From CBDDBU01 sp965226045 (lineage in GTDB: Bacteria > Pseudomonadota > Alphaproteobacteria > VGEJ01), in assembly GCA_965226045.1 (NCBI GenBank), contig CBDDBU010000024.1, positions 124,001-188,000 on the forward strand: 64,000 nt of DNA. The letters run 5' to 3'. The position numbers and the translations under genes were made by a program. This document shows, piece after piece, positions 18,279 through 27,187 of the stretch. Under the pieces are notes generated by a model. The model did no database searches, was not told where the DNA came from, and saw only the letters and a list, made by a program, of their open reading frames with translations. Numbering within the stretch: position 1 is the stretch's first letter; each line of letters opens with the position of its first letter.

Positions 18279-19495
18279 CAGCCACTCACCTTGTCATCGT
18301 CCTCTGACAACCACGCGCCGTTTGATAGCCACGCGCCCTCTGCTAACCACGCGCGGGGGTTCACCGGCTCTCCCTCCCGGCGCACCTCAACATACAGAAC
18401 AGGCTTCTTTTCGCGGTCGCTCATTTGGCCAACCGGCTCGCCGGCAAGCACCCATTGGCCCACTTCGCAGTCAATCCGGTCCAGCCCGGCCAGCAGCGTA
18501 TGATATCCCTCGCCATGAGCGATGATCAAGAGTCGGCCATAGGAGCGGAAAGTGCCGGCGAAAACCACATGGCCATCATGGGGCGCGACCACTTGCGCGC
18601 TGGGATGCGCTTCGATCGAAACGCCGCGGGCTCGGATGCCGAGCTCGTTGAGTTCGCCAAATTGCGCCATCAGCCGGCCTTGCACCGGCGTCGGCATAGC
18701 GCCACGGTTGGCAGAGAAGGGCGTGCGTTGCTCGGGGGCCACCGCGATGTCCCCCGAGACGACCGGCGGCGCGGGCGCGGCGAGACTGCTCACCAAAGCG
18801 CGCAGATCCTCTGCCTCGGCGGCCATCCGGCGCAATCGCTGCTCCACCGACACAACCTCGGCGCGCGCGCGATGCCGCATCGTCGATTTGCGATCAAGCA
18901 GCCGGCGGATCAGTTGCTGCTCTTTGCCAAGGGCGGTCAACGCCCGAGCAAGCTGATGTTGTTCGGCGACAATCTCTTCGCGGAGTCGTTTGGCGACCTC
19001 GACCTCGGCGCCCAACGACTCGGCTTCGTCGACCAGTATCGGTATTGTTGCGGTGAGCAGCTTTGAAGTGCGCACGGTATCGACCGCCGCCACGGGCATC
19101 GCGATGAGTGCCTCGGTCGGTCGTCGGCTCAGGCGCATCAGGGCGCCGAGCGTTGCGTTGAGAGCGGCGCGCTGCCTCGCCAGGTCCGCCGACTTCGCTC
19201 GTTCCTCGGCCTCTAGCGACTCCAATCGGCGCTCAAGCTGCGTGACCTCCGCCTCGCGCTCTCGGGCCGAGGCCGCTGCTGAGATCAGTCCCCCGCGCAA
19301 GGCCGAGAGTTCAACCTCGGCGCGGGCCGCATCAGCCTCCAGGGATTCGCGCCGATCGCGCCCTTCATGTATGGCCTGCTCCAGGTCGCGCAGGCGGTCG
19401 GCTTCGGATGCTTCTTGCGCGGCCGGGGCGAGCGCGATCATCGCGCCCACGGTCGCGAGAGCGAGCACGCGGACGTGACTATGATGCGACGGCAT
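18278..19495 (-). CDS. envC: Murein hydrolase activator EnvC family protein
   Basis: A 405-residue periplasmic protein: signal peptide (VLALATVGAMIALAPAAQ), long coiled coil from about residue 30 to 240, and a C-terminal LytM/M23-like domain (VVAPHDGHVVFAGTFRSYGR, LIIAHGEGYHTLLAGLDRI). The expected zinc ligands of active M23 peptidases are not evident (SIEAHPSAQ replaces the usual HxGxD region). This fits EnvC-type activators, which switch on amidases rather than cut peptidoglycan themselves. It overlaps gpmI by 17 bases upstream and ctpA by one base downstream. Confidence 0.92.
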   Translation of the reverse strand: MPSHHSHVRVLALATVGAMIALAPAAQEASEADRLRDLEQAIHEGRDRRESLEADAARAEVELSALRGGLISAAASAREREAEVTQLERRLESLEAEERAKSADLARQRAALNATLGALMRLSRRPTEALIAMPVAAVDTVRTSKLLTATIPILVDEAESLGAEVEVAKRLREEIVAEQHQLARALTALGKEQQLIRRLLDRKSTMRHRARAEVVSVEQRLRRMAAEAEDLRALVSSLAAPAPPVVSGDIAVAPEQRTPFSANRGAMPTPVQGRLMAQFGELNELGIRARGVSIEAHPSAQVVAPHDGHVVFAGTFRSYGRLLIIAHGEGYHTLLAGLDRIDCEVGQWVLAGEPVGQMSDREKKPVLYVEVRREGEPVNPRAWLAEGAWLSNGAWLSEDDDKVSG

Positions 19496-21044
19496 GACGT
19501 CGTTGGGTCCCTGGCGCTGCGATAAGGCTGCGGCCGGTCATGTCGCCTGGCGCCGCCAGACCAAGGATCGCCAACAGCGTCGGCGCCACGTCGGCGAGGC
19601 GGCCATCGGCGAGCGCGAGCGTGGGCTCGGCGTTGGCGACGATCAACGGGACTCTGCACGTCGTGTGCGCCGTCATCGGATGGCCGGTGGCCCGATCGCG
19701 CATACACTCGGCGTTGCCATGATCGGCCGTGATGACGAGGACACCGCCTGCTCGCTCGACCGAGTCGAGAAGCCGGCCGAGGCCAGCATCGACCGCTTGC
19801 ACGGCGCTGACAGCCGCCCCGAGCTGGCCGGTATGGCCGACCATATCGGCATTGGCGTAGTTCACGAGGACGAAGTCGTAGCGGCCCGAGTCGATCTCTT
19901 CCACCAGCTTGTCGGTGAGTTCATGCGCCGACATTTCAGGCATGAGGTCGTAGGTAGCAACCTTGGGCGATGGCACCAGAGTACGAGCCTCACCGGGAAA
20001 CTCGGTCTCTCTGCCGCCGTTGAAGAAGAAGGTGACGTGGGCGTACTTTTCCGTCTCGGCGATGCGCAATTGTCGCAGCCCCGCGCCCGCTACCACCTCG
20101 CCCAAGGTATCGGCCAGCGCAAGCGGCGAAAACAGCGGTTCGAGAAAGTGGTCGAGCGCCGCCGAATAGGAGACCATGCCTGCCGCCGCCGCGAATGCCG
20201 GGGGGCGAGGACGTTCGAATCCGTGGAACGCGGGGTCGACCAACGCGGTCAATATCTCCCGCGCCCGATCGGCCCGGAAGTTGGCCATCAATATCCCATC
20301 GCCGTCCGCCATCCCGGCGTAGTCAGCAATCACCGTAGGCGCCACGAACTCGTCAGTCTGACCGATGGCATAGGCCTTCCGAATGGCGTCCATGGCCGAA
20401 TCGGCGTGTACCCCGTTGGCCGCCACCATGGCGCCATGGGCGCGGGCGACCCGCTCCCAACGGTGGTCGCGGTCCATGGCGAAATAGCGTCCCGACACGG
20501 TGGCGATCCTGGCCGCATCGGGCCACGCGCCGACCACGTCGGCCATGAAGTCGAGCGCGCTCTGTGGCGGGGTGTCGCGGCCGTCGAGGAAGGCGTGCAG
20601 CAGGACGGGAATGCCCGCCGCGTCGAGGATTCGCGCGAGTGCCACAATGTGGTTCTGGTGGGCGTGGACGCCACCGGGGGAGACCAAGCCAATGATGTGG
20701 CACTTGCCGCCACTGTGACCCAAGGAGGCGATGAAACGCTCCAGGGTTTGGTTGGTGGCCAGACTGCCGTCGGCGATGGCGGTGTCGATCCGGGGCATGT
20801 CCTGCATCACGACACGTCCCGCGCCGAGGTTGGTGTGACCGACCTCCGAATTGCCCATTTGGCCGCTCGGCAACCCGACGTCTCCCGCCGACGCATCGAG
20901 CAGCGCATGGGGGCAATGCCGCCACAGGCGGTCGTAGACGGGCGTTGCCGCGAGGGCAATCGCGTTGTCCTCGGGGTCTTCGCGGTGCCCCCAGCCGTCC
21001 AACACGCACAAGACGAGGGGCCGGGGGCGACGTCCTGTCGGCAT
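19479..21044 (-). CDS. gpmI: 2,3-bisphosphoglycerate-independent phosphoglycerate mutase
   Basis: A 521-residue glycolytic enzyme interconverting 3- and 2-phosphoglycerate with two metal ions. The alkaline-phosphatase-like fold is seen from LVLCVLDGWG, the phosphoserine motif QMGNSEVGHTNLGAG, GLVSPGGVHAHQNH, FLDGRDTPP, MANFRADRAREI and the metal site VITADHGNAECM. The length is normal for the family. It sits between rlmH and envC, a common order in alphaproteobacteria, and the overlap with envC suggests coupled translation. Confidence 0.97.
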   Translation of the reverse strand: MPTGRRPRPLVLCVLDGWGHREDPEDNAIALAATPVYDRLWRHCPHALLDASAGDVGLPSGQMGNSEVGHTNLGAGRVVMQDMPRIDTAIADGSLATNQTLERFIASLGHSGGKCHIIGLVSPGGVHAHQNHIVALARILDAAGIPVLLHAFLDGRDTPPQSALDFMADVVGAWPDAARIATVSGRYFAMDRDHRWERVARAHGAMVAANGVHADSAMDAIRKAYAIGQTDEFVAPTVIADYAGMADGDGILMANFRADRAREILTALVDPAFHGFERPRPPAFAAAAGMVSYSAALDHFLEPLFSPLALADTLGEVVAGAGLRQLRIAETEKYAHVTFFFNGGRETEFPGEARTLVPSPKVATYDLMPEMSAHELTDKLVEEIDSGRYDFVLVNYANADMVGHTGQLGAAVSAVQAVDAGLGRLLDSVERAGGVLVITADHGNAECMRDRATGHPMTAHTTCRVPLIVANAEPTLALADGRLADVAPTLLAILGLAAPGDMTGRSLIAAPGTQRRHAVAS

Positions 21045-21097
21045 GACGCCAGCATATCACACCGCGAATTGAGTAGCCGCGCATGTCGCCGCCGGCC

Positions 21098-21556
21098 CTA
21101 CTGGCGATGATAGGGGTGGCCGGTCAGCAAACACTCGGCACGAAACAGCTGCTCGGCCAGCATGCCGCGCACCAAAAGGTGCGGCCAAGTCATCGGGCCG
21201 AGCGACAAAACCAAATCGGCGCGCTCGACAACGCGGGCGTCATGGCCCTCCGCGCCGCCAATGAGGAACGCGATATCGCGACGGCCCCCGTCACGCCAGT
21301 CCTTGATTCGCGCGGCCAGGGCCTCGCTCGTGAGCGCGGTTCCGCCTTGATCGAGAGTGACGACCAGCACGCTCGGCGGCACTTTCCGCAGCAGCGCCGT
21401 GCCCTCGCGGGTGCGCCGCTCGCCAGCGCTCATGCGCCCCGCCACGTCCACTTCAATCAGCTGCAGCGGCCAGCGTAGGCGGCGCGAATACGCCTGAAAT
21501 AGCGTGGTCGCGGTGCCGCCACGGGCGCGCCCAATCGCGATGATGGTCAGGCGCAT
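21098..21556 (-). CDS. rlmH: 23S rRNA (pseudouridine-1915-N3)-methyltransferase RlmH
   Basis: A 152-residue SPOUT methyltransferase that modifies pseudouridine 1915 in helix 69 of 23S rRNA. Diagnostic stretches are VTLDQGGTALTSEALA, the SAM-binding knot FLIGGAEGHD, LSLGPMTWPHLLVRGMLAEQ and the terminal HPYHR. Length is typical. The gene follows rsfS by 21 bases, the usual ribosome-related pairing, and precedes gpmI. Confidence 0.96.
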   Translation of the reverse strand: MRLTIIAIGRARGGTATTLFQAYSRRLRWPLQLIEVDVAGRMSAGERRTREGTALLRKVPPSVLVVTLDQGGTALTSEALAARIKDWRDGGRRDIAFLIGGAEGHDARVVERADLVLSLGPMTWPHLLVRGMLAEQLFRAECLLTGHPYHRQ

Positions 21557-21577
21557 TTCAGCCGGCCAACGCCGGGC

Positions 21578-21994
21578 TCAGATCGCCGCGCGTTCCGGCT
21601 CCGGTAGGTGCGCCGACCACATCTTTTCTAGATTGTAGAAGGCGCGGATGTCCGGGCGGAAGAGGTGCACGATGATGTCGCCCGCATCAAGCAGCACCCA
21701 ATCGTGCAGCTCGGCGCCCTCCGCCTTCACGGCCATGCCGTGTCGCTTCAACAAAACGGTGAGATGCTCGCTCATCGCCCCCACCTGCCGGTGCGAGCGG
21801 CCGCTGGCGACGACCATGAAGTCGGCGATCGATGTCTTGCCGCCGAGGTCGATCACCACTACGTCCTCCGCCTTATCGGCCGCGAGACACTCCTCGACGC
21901 GTTTGAGCAGTCGCCGGACCCGTCCGGGAACGTTCTGGGCGCCTCTGCGTCTCCTCGTATCTGGTCTCGCCGTCACCACGGTTAACGTCGCCAT
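21578..21994 (-). CDS. rsfS: Ribosomal silencing factor RsfS
   Basis: A protein of about 138 residues that binds L14 and blocks subunit joining under starvation. The core DVVVIDLGGKTSIADFMVVA, then SGRSHRQVGAMSEHL, GAELHDWVLLDAGDIIVHLF and the terminal YNLEKMWS region are all diagnostic. ATG 21994 is chosen because it lies seven bases after the nadD stop; a longer open frame runs back to 22054 inside nadD. The N-terminal 30 residues are Arg-rich and poorly conserved. Confidence 0.95.
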   Translation of the reverse strand: MATLTVVTARPDTRRRRGAQNVPGRVRRLLKRVEECLAADKAEDVVVIDLGGKTSIADFMVVASGRSHRQVGAMSEHLTVLLKRHGMAVKAEGAELHDWVLLDAGDIIVHLFRPDIRAFYNLEKMWSAHLPEPERAAI

Positions 21995-22001
21995 CGCGAT
22001 G

Positions 22002-22679
22002 TCACGAGTCAACCCCCGACCGCCTTGGCCCCGACCGCTTGGGGCCGGAAGCACCCTGGCGGATGGCGGTCGCTGAGGTCGAGTCGTGTACCGGCCACAG
22101 GAAAACCCATGCCGGCGGTCGCTGGGCGGCCAGTCGCCGCGCGAGTCGCGCGGGCAGGCGGTGGCGGCGATACCGGCTCGCCGCCTGGCTGGCCAAGGCG
22201 GCGTACGAGAAAGTCGGCCGGTCGAAAACGGCGATCGGCACGCTCGCCACCAAATCCCGCCAGCGGTGCCAGCGCGGCAGCTGGAGCAGGTTGTCGGCGC
22301 CGATGATCCACACGAAGCGCATCTGCGGATAAATCCGGCGCAGGTGCCGCATCGTATCGTGGCTTCGGTGGCTCGCGAGGCTGGCTTCCAAGTCGCTCAC
22401 ACGAATGCGCCGATGTTGGGCGCAAGCCTGGGCGCTGGCCATTCGCTCCGACAAGGGCGCCATGTCGGTGGTCGATTTCAACGGGTTCTGCGGCGATACG
22501 AGCCACCACACCTCGTCAAGCGCCAACCAGCGCAGCGCCAGCAAACTAATACGGCGATGCCCGTCGTGGGCGGGGTTGAACGACCCGCCGAGAAGGCCGA
22601 CGCGGAGGCCGACGCGGAGGCCGGCGCGCGGCGTATGCGCGGCGCCTCGTGTGCGGACCTCGTCGTCACGCGGGTTCAC
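22002..22679 (-). CDS. nadD: Nicotinate-nucleotide adenylyltransferase NadD
   Basis: A 225-residue enzyme of NAD synthesis that adenylylates nicotinate mononucleotide. It has the nucleotidyltransferase motif GLLGGSFNPAHDGHR, VWWLVSPQNPLK, FVWIIGADNLLQLPRWHRW and the C-terminal STSATAIRQG. The start is GTG 22679, 17 bases after proA. A 12-bp tandem repeat (AGGCCGACGCGG, nearly three copies at 22594-22629) encodes the odd repeated LRVGLRVGL just before the motif, so the first 25 residues may vary between strains. Confidence 0.94.
   Translation of the reverse strand: MNPRDDEVRTRGAAHTPRAGLRVGLRVGLLGGSFNPAHDGHRRISLLALRWLALDEVWWLVSPQNPLKSTTDMAPLSERMASAQACAQHRRIRVSDLEASLASHRSHDTMRHLRRIYPQMRFVWIIGADNLLQLPRWHRWRDLVASVPIAVFDRPTFSYAALASQAASRYRRHRLPARLARRLAAQRPPAWVFLWPVHDSTSATAIRQGASGPKRSGPRRSGVDS
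22594..22629. repeat. 12-bp tandem repeat in the nadD N-terminus
   Basis: Three near-identical copies of AGGCCGACGCGG, the third with base changes. The unit is a multiple of three, so copy-number change would keep the nadD frame. Confidence 0.8.
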
Positions 22680-22695
22680 TTGTCGCCCACAGAAT

Positions 22696-24012
22696 TCAGG
22701 GGCGGACCTGCCCGCTGCCGCGCACGACGTATTTGTAGATGGTTAGCTGCTCAAGCCCACAAGGGCCGCGGGCGTGCAGACGCCCGGTCGAGATGCCGAT
22801 TTCGGCGCCCATGCCGAACTCACCGCCGTCGGCGTATTGCGTTGAGGCATTGTGCATGACGATGGCGCTGTCCACCTCGCGCAAGAACCGCTCGGCGACG
22901 ACGGCATCCTCGGTGACGATGCTGTCGGTGTGGTGGGACCCATGCGCCGCGATGTGGGCGATCGCCTCGTCGAGCCCGGCGACAACACGGACGGCGATCA
23001 CCGCATCGAGGAACTCGGTGTCCCAATCCGCCTCGGTCGCCGATCGGGCTTGTGGATAGAGCGCCTGGACCCGTCGGTCGCCGCGAATTTCGCAGCCAGC
23101 CGCGGCCAAATCGTCAAGAATCGATGGCAAATATGTCGGCGCGACGCGCTCGTCGATCAACAGTGTCTCGGCCGCCCCACAAATACCGGTGCGGCGCATC
23201 TTCGCGTTCAAGGCCACCGACCGCGCCATCGCGAGGTCGGCGCCGCTCTCGACATAGACGTGGCAATTGCCATCGAGATGAGCGAGGACCGGTATGCGGC
23301 TTTCCTCGTGAACGCGCGCGACCAGTGACTTGCCGCCACGCGGTACGATGATATCGATGAACTCGTCGAGCCTCAGCATGGCGCCCACGGCCGCACGGTC
23401 ACGGGTCGGCACCATCTGGATAGCTTCAGCCGGCAGGCCGGCCGCGATCATGCCGCGCCTGAGGCAATCGAAAATCGCGTGCGCGGAATGAAAGCTTTCT
23501 GAACCGCCCCGCAGAATCGCCGCATTGCCTGCCTTGAGGCACAGCGCACCGGCATCGGCCGTCACATTAGGGCGAGACTCATAGATGATGCCGATAACGC
23601 CCAGAGGGACGCGGACGCGGGCGATCCTCAGGCCATTGGGCCGCGCCCATTCGGCCACGGTTTGGCCGACCGGGTCGGGGAGGGCGGCGATCGCCTCCAG
23701 GCCGGCCGCCATCGCCTTGATCCGGGAGTCGTCCAGCCGCAGCCGATCCATCATCGCCGCGCTCAGGCCGCGCTCCCGCGCCATCGCCAGATCGGTCGCG
23801 TTGGCCACCTTGATGGTCGCGGTGTTGGCACGCAGCGCCGCCGCCGCCTCTACAAGCGCGGCGTTCTTGATCTCGGTCGATGCCAGGGACAGTCTCGCGG
23901 CGGCGTCCTTTGCCTGGCGCCCAATCCGCACCATCAGCGCGGCGATGTCGCTATCACCGTCACCGTCCGTCGCAGCGCGCTCGCGTCCGAGCACCGGCTC
24001 AGGCATCGCCAT
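22696..24012 (-). CDS. proA: Gamma-glutamyl phosphate reductase ProA
   Basis: A 438-residue NADPH-dependent reductase, the second step of proline synthesis from glutamate. It is an aldehyde-dehydrogenase-fold enzyme with the nucleophile in MRRTGICGAAETLLID, the signature VPLGVIGIIYESRPNVTADA, and LCLKAGNAAILRGGSE. The start at 24012 overlaps the end of proB by 14 bases, so the two steps are coupled. Another methionine lies two codons in. Confidence 0.97.
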   Translation of the reverse strand: MAMPEPVLGRERAATDGDGDSDIAALMVRIGRQAKDAAARLSLASTEIKNAALVEAAAALRANTATIKVANATDLAMARERGLSAAMMDRLRLDDSRIKAMAAGLEAIAALPDPVGQTVAEWARPNGLRIARVRVPLGVIGIIYESRPNVTADAGALCLKAGNAAILRGGSESFHSAHAIFDCLRRGMIAAGLPAEAIQMVPTRDRAAVGAMLRLDEFIDIIVPRGGKSLVARVHEESRIPVLAHLDGNCHVYVESGADLAMARSVALNAKMRRTGICGAAETLLIDERVAPTYLPSILDDLAAAGCEIRGDRRVQALYPQARSATEADWDTEFLDAVIAVRVVAGLDEAIAHIAAHGSHHTDSIVTEDAVVAERFLREVDSAIVMHNASTQYADGGEFGMGAEIGISTGRLHARGPCGLEQLTIYKYVVRGSGQVRP

Positions 24013-25198
24013 CGGTCATCTCCGCCATCGGACCCGCGACCGGGCGCAAATCCGACAAAACCAGGTCGTCGCGATGGATCATTTCGTCGCGACCACGGTA
24101 TCCCAGCAACGCCTCTATATCACGGCTTTTGTGGCCCATAATGCGCCGCGCGTCCTCGATCGAATAGGCGCACAGACCGCGGCCCAGCGCGGCGCCGTCG
24201 GGATTTCGTACGATTACCGAATCGCCCCGCTGAAAGGTGCCCTCGACCTTGACGACGCCCGCTGGCAGCAAGCTCTTGCCGGCATCGAGGGCGCGCGCCG
24301 CGCCGGCATCGACGGTGACCGCGCCGATCGGCTCGAGGCTGCCGGCGATCCATTGCTTGCGAGCGGCTCGTGGTGTCGCGCTCGGCAGGAACCAGGTGCA
24401 TGGGGCGCCATCCTCGATCGCCCGGAGAGGATGGTCCACGCGGCCGTTGGCGATCACCGTATGGCAACCGGCGGCATGAGCGATTCGGGCCGCCGCGATC
24501 TTCGTCACCATGCCGCCCGAACCGTCACCGGTGCCGGCGCCGCCCGCCATCGCCGCGATCTTGTCGTCGATGTCGGTCACTTCGGGGATCAGCGTCGCAG
24601 TGGCGTCGCGGCGCGGGTCAGCCGTATAGAGCCCGCCCACGTCGGACAGCAGCACCAAGCAATCGGCGCTCATCATCTGCGCCACGCGGGCCGCCAGGCG
24701 ATCGTTGTCGCCGTAGCGGATTTCGGCTGTCGCCACGGTGTCGTTCTCGTTGATGACGGCGACCGTGCCGAGGCGCATGAGGGTGCTGAGCGTGTTGCGC
24801 GCATTAAGATAGCGGCGCCGGTTCTCGGAATCGTCGATCGTGAGCAAGACCTGGGAGACGCGCACGTCGCGGCGGCCCAGAGCCTCTCGGTAGGCATGGG
24901 CAAGTCGGATCTGGCCCACTGCGGCGGCGGCTTGGCTCACCTCCAGCCGCAGGGGGCCGGGCGGCAGCGCGAGCTCACGACGGCCCAGCGCGATAGCCCC
25001 CGACGAGACGAGGACAACTTCCTGCCCCCGGGCGCGAAACGCCGCGACGTCGTCAGCCAGCGCCTCGAGCCAGGTCTCGTGCAGCGTCCCGCTGTCGGGA
25101 TGGACCAGGAGCCGCGAGCCGATCTTGACGACTATGCGGCTGGCGGCGGCGAGCTTGGAGGCAGGAAGCGATCGCGGGGTGGCTCGCGAGTCGGCCAT
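23999..25198 (-). CDS. proB: Glutamate 5-kinase ProB with PUA domain
   Basis: A 399-residue enzyme that phosphorylates glutamate to start proline synthesis. The amino-acid kinase domain has VVKIGSRLLVHPDSG, LVSSGAIALGRRE, NENDTVATAEIRYGDNDRL and GTGDGSGGMVTKIAAAR. A C-terminal PUA domain follows (VDAGAARALDAGKSLLPAGV). The ATG overlaps the obgE stop at 25198, and the end overlaps proA. Proline feedback would be expected but is not visible in the DNA. Confidence 0.97.
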   Translation of the reverse strand: MADSRATPRSLPASKLAAASRIVVKIGSRLLVHPDSGTLHETWLEALADDVAAFRARGQEVVLVSSGAIALGRRELALPPGPLRLEVSQAAAAVGQIRLAHAYREALGRRDVRVSQVLLTIDDSENRRRYLNARNTLSTLMRLGTVAVINENDTVATAEIRYGDNDRLAARVAQMMSADCLVLLSDVGGLYTADPRRDATATLIPEVTDIDDKIAAMAGGAGTGDGSGGMVTKIAAARIAHAAGCHTVIANGRVDHPLRAIEDGAPCTWFLPSATPRAARKQWIAGSLEPIGAVTVDAGAARALDAGKSLLPAGVVKVEGTFQRGDSVIVRNPDGAALGRGLCAYSIEDARRIMGHKSRDIEALLGYRGRDEMIHRDDLVLSDLRPVAGPMAEMTDGDA

Positions 25199-26223
25199 CA
25201 GCCGACATTCTCGCTGGCGGCTTCGATTTCGAGCTCGGTGGTCGCGCCGATTGCCGCGACGATCCGCCGCAACGTGGGTGTCACGCCCTCACCACTGGCG
25301 CCCGAAACGGCCAGAGGCTCGCCGCCACTCACCGCTTGCAATCCGGCGAGGAGCTTGTGACGCGCCGGGACGGGCACGGCATCGATCTTGTTGAGGCCGA
25401 CCACCTCCGCCTTGTCCTCAAGGCCACGGCCGTACGCCGCAAGCTCTTGCCGGATCGTTCGATATTGTCCGGCGACATCGTCGGCCGTCGCGTCGATCAG
25501 GTGCAACAGCACTCGGCACCGCTCGAGGTGGCTCAGAAAACGATCGCCGAGACCGACTCCATCACTGGCATTGGCGATCAGCCCCGGAACGTCGGCCAGC
25601 ACGAAGCTGGCCTCGTCGACCACGACGACGCCAAGCTGCGGATGAAGTGTCGTGAAGGGATAGTCGGCGATCTTGGGTTTGGCCCGGCTGACGGCGGCGA
25701 GAAAAGTCGATTTGCCGGCATTGGGTAGCCCAACCAGACCGGCGTCCGCGATCAACTTGAGGCGGAGCCGCAGTCGTCGCTCCTCGCCAGGGGTTCCGGG
25801 CGTGGCGCGACGCGGGGCGCGGTTGGTGCTGGTCTTGAAACGGGTGTTGCCGCGGCCCCCGATCCCGCCCTGGGCCACGACCGTCCGTTCGCCCGCGCAC
25901 GCGAAGTCGGCCAGCAACACGTCGTCCTCGATCGTGATCTCGGTGCCGACGGGGACCCGCAGAATCACGTCGGCGGCGGCCGCGCCGCTGCGCTGGCGGC
26001 CCGCGCCGGATCGGCCGTGGCGCGCCCGGAAGTGTTGTTGGTAGCGGAAATCGATTAGGGTGTTGAGGTTCGCGACACACTCGGCGATGACGCTGCCGCC
26101 CCGCCCGCCATCACCGCCGTCGGGGCCCCCGAGCGGCAAATTGGCCTCGCGGCGAAAGCTCACACATCCATCGCCGCCATTGCCGGCGCGGACTTCGATA
26201 ACGGCCTCGTCGAGGAATTTCAT
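25198..26223 (-). CDS. obgE: GTPase ObgE/CgtA
   Basis: A 341-residue essential GTPase involved in ribosome assembly and stress response. The N-terminal glycine-rich Obg fold is clear (MKFLDEAVIEVRAGNGGDGC, GGPDGGDGGRGGSVI), followed by the G domain with G1 GLPNAGKSTFL, switch region DYPFTTLHPQLGVV, G3 DVPGLI and G4 VVGLNKIDAVP. The start at ATG 26223 is set by this conserved N-terminus. It follows rpmA in the rplU-rpmA-obgE order found in most bacteria. Confidence 0.97.
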   Translation of the reverse strand: MKFLDEAVIEVRAGNGGDGCVSFRREANLPLGGPDGGDGGRGGSVIAECVANLNTLIDFRYQQHFRARHGRSGAGRQRSGAAAADVILRVPVGTEITIEDDVLLADFACAGERTVVAQGGIGGRGNTRFKTSTNRAPRRATPGTPGEERRLRLRLKLIADAGLVGLPNAGKSTFLAAVSRAKPKIADYPFTTLHPQLGVVVVDEASFVLADVPGLIANASDGVGLGDRFLSHLERCRVLLHLIDATADDVAGQYRTIRQELAAYGRGLEDKAEVVGLNKIDAVPVPARHKLLAGLQAVSGGEPLAVSGASGEGVTPTLRRIVAAIGATTELEIEAASENVG

Positions 26224-26335
26224 GACGCTATCGCGACAGTACCGAGTTGGGCGCCGCCGAACTCGGCGTCGGCGCCCGGCAACTCGCCACAATGGGGCGC
26301 TCGCCCCGGTTTATGCCGAAAGGGCGAGGGCGCCT

Positions 26336-26593
26336 CTACTCGGCGGGATCGACCGAGACGAATGTGCGGCTCGCCCCACGCCGGCTAAAGCTCACCCGGC
26401 CATCGATCACGGCGAAGATGGTGTGATCCTTGCCCATTCCCACGTTGGCGCCGGGGTGCCACTTGGTGCCCCGTTGGCGCACGATGATGTTACCTGGCGC
26501 GATAGCCTCACCGCCATATTTCTTGACCCCAAGCCGCCTGCCCGCCGAATCGCGACCATTGCGCGAGCTGCCGCCCGCTTTCTTGTGCGCCAT
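26336..26593 (-). CDS. rpmA: 50S ribosomal protein L27
   Basis: An 85-residue ribosomal protein: MAHKKAGGSSRNGRDSAGRR, then LGVKKYGGEAI and GNIIVRQRGTKWHPGANVGMGKDHT. It starts with the Gram-negative type N-terminus and has no cleaved extension. The ATG at 26593 overlaps the rplU stop as TAATG. The much longer open frame reaching 27508 is not coding upstream of this ATG. Confidence 0.98.
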   Translation of the reverse strand: MAHKKAGGSSRNGRDSAGRRLGVKKYGGEAIAPGNIIVRQRGTKWHPGANVGMGKDHTIFAVIDGRVSFSRRGASRTFVSVDPAE

Positions 26594-26994
26594 TAGCCGT
26601 TCTCCTCGGACGCGGCTTCCGTTTTCGCCCGGTCGTCCTTCACCGGCGCCGCCGTCTTGGTCGCGGTCTTGGGCTTGCCGGCGCTGGCCTTGATCTCGGT
26701 CACCCGCAGCAGCGTCAACGCTTGGCGATGTCCCTGCTTGCGGCGGTAGTTCTTGCGGCGTTTTTTCTTGAAAACAAGCACCTTTGGTGCGCGGAATTGG
26801 TCGAGAACCTCCGCCACGACGCTGGCGCCGTCGACCGCCGGCGTTCCCACGGTCACCGCGTCGCCCTCGCCCACCAGCAACACATCGTCGAGCGAGACCG
26901 TGGCGCCAACCTCGGCTTCCAACTTCTCGACTCGAATGATGTCGTTCTGGGCGACCCGGTATTGTTTGCCGCCGCTTCGCATGACCGCGAACAT
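26593..26994 (-). CDS. rplU: 50S ribosomal protein L21
   Basis: A 133-residue ribosomal protein: MFAVMRSGGKQYRVAQNDII at the start, VLDQFRAPKVLVFKKKRRKN and YRRKQGHRQ in the rRNA-binding part, then an extended Ala/Lys-rich tail of about 30 residues of the kind seen in alphaproteobacteria. ATG 26994 is preferred over the TTG at 27003. It is the first gene of the minus-strand block, with a good promoter upstream. Confidence 0.97.
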   Translation of the reverse strand: MFAVMRSGGKQYRVAQNDIIRVEKLEAEVGATVSLDDVLLVGEGDAVTVGTPAVDGASVVAEVLDQFRAPKVLVFKKKRRKNYRRKQGHRQALTLLRVTEIKASAGKPKTATKTAAPVKDDRAKTEAASEENG

Positions 26995-27062
26995 TGTAGC
27001 CAAAACCCTCTGGACAAAGGCCTGCGCAGCGATTCAAGCGCTCGCCGCCAGCTAAGGAGGCG

Positions 27063-27091
27063 ACTATCCCCATGCCGGCTCGCTGTGTCAA
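27063..27091 (-). promoter_or_regulatory. Probable sigma-70 promoter of rplU-rpmA-obgE
   Basis: On the minus strand TTGACA at 27091-27086 is followed after exactly 17 bases by GATAGT at 27068-27063. It lies about 70 bases upstream of the rplU ATG, which is a sensible place for the leader of this operon. Confidence 0.6.
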
Positions 27092-27187
27092 CGGCCAAGC
27101 GCGGTGACGTGGACCGAGATGGTAGGGAAATGGCGAGAGAAGGGATGATAGGATAGACGTACCACCAACGAAGGCATCCCCACGATC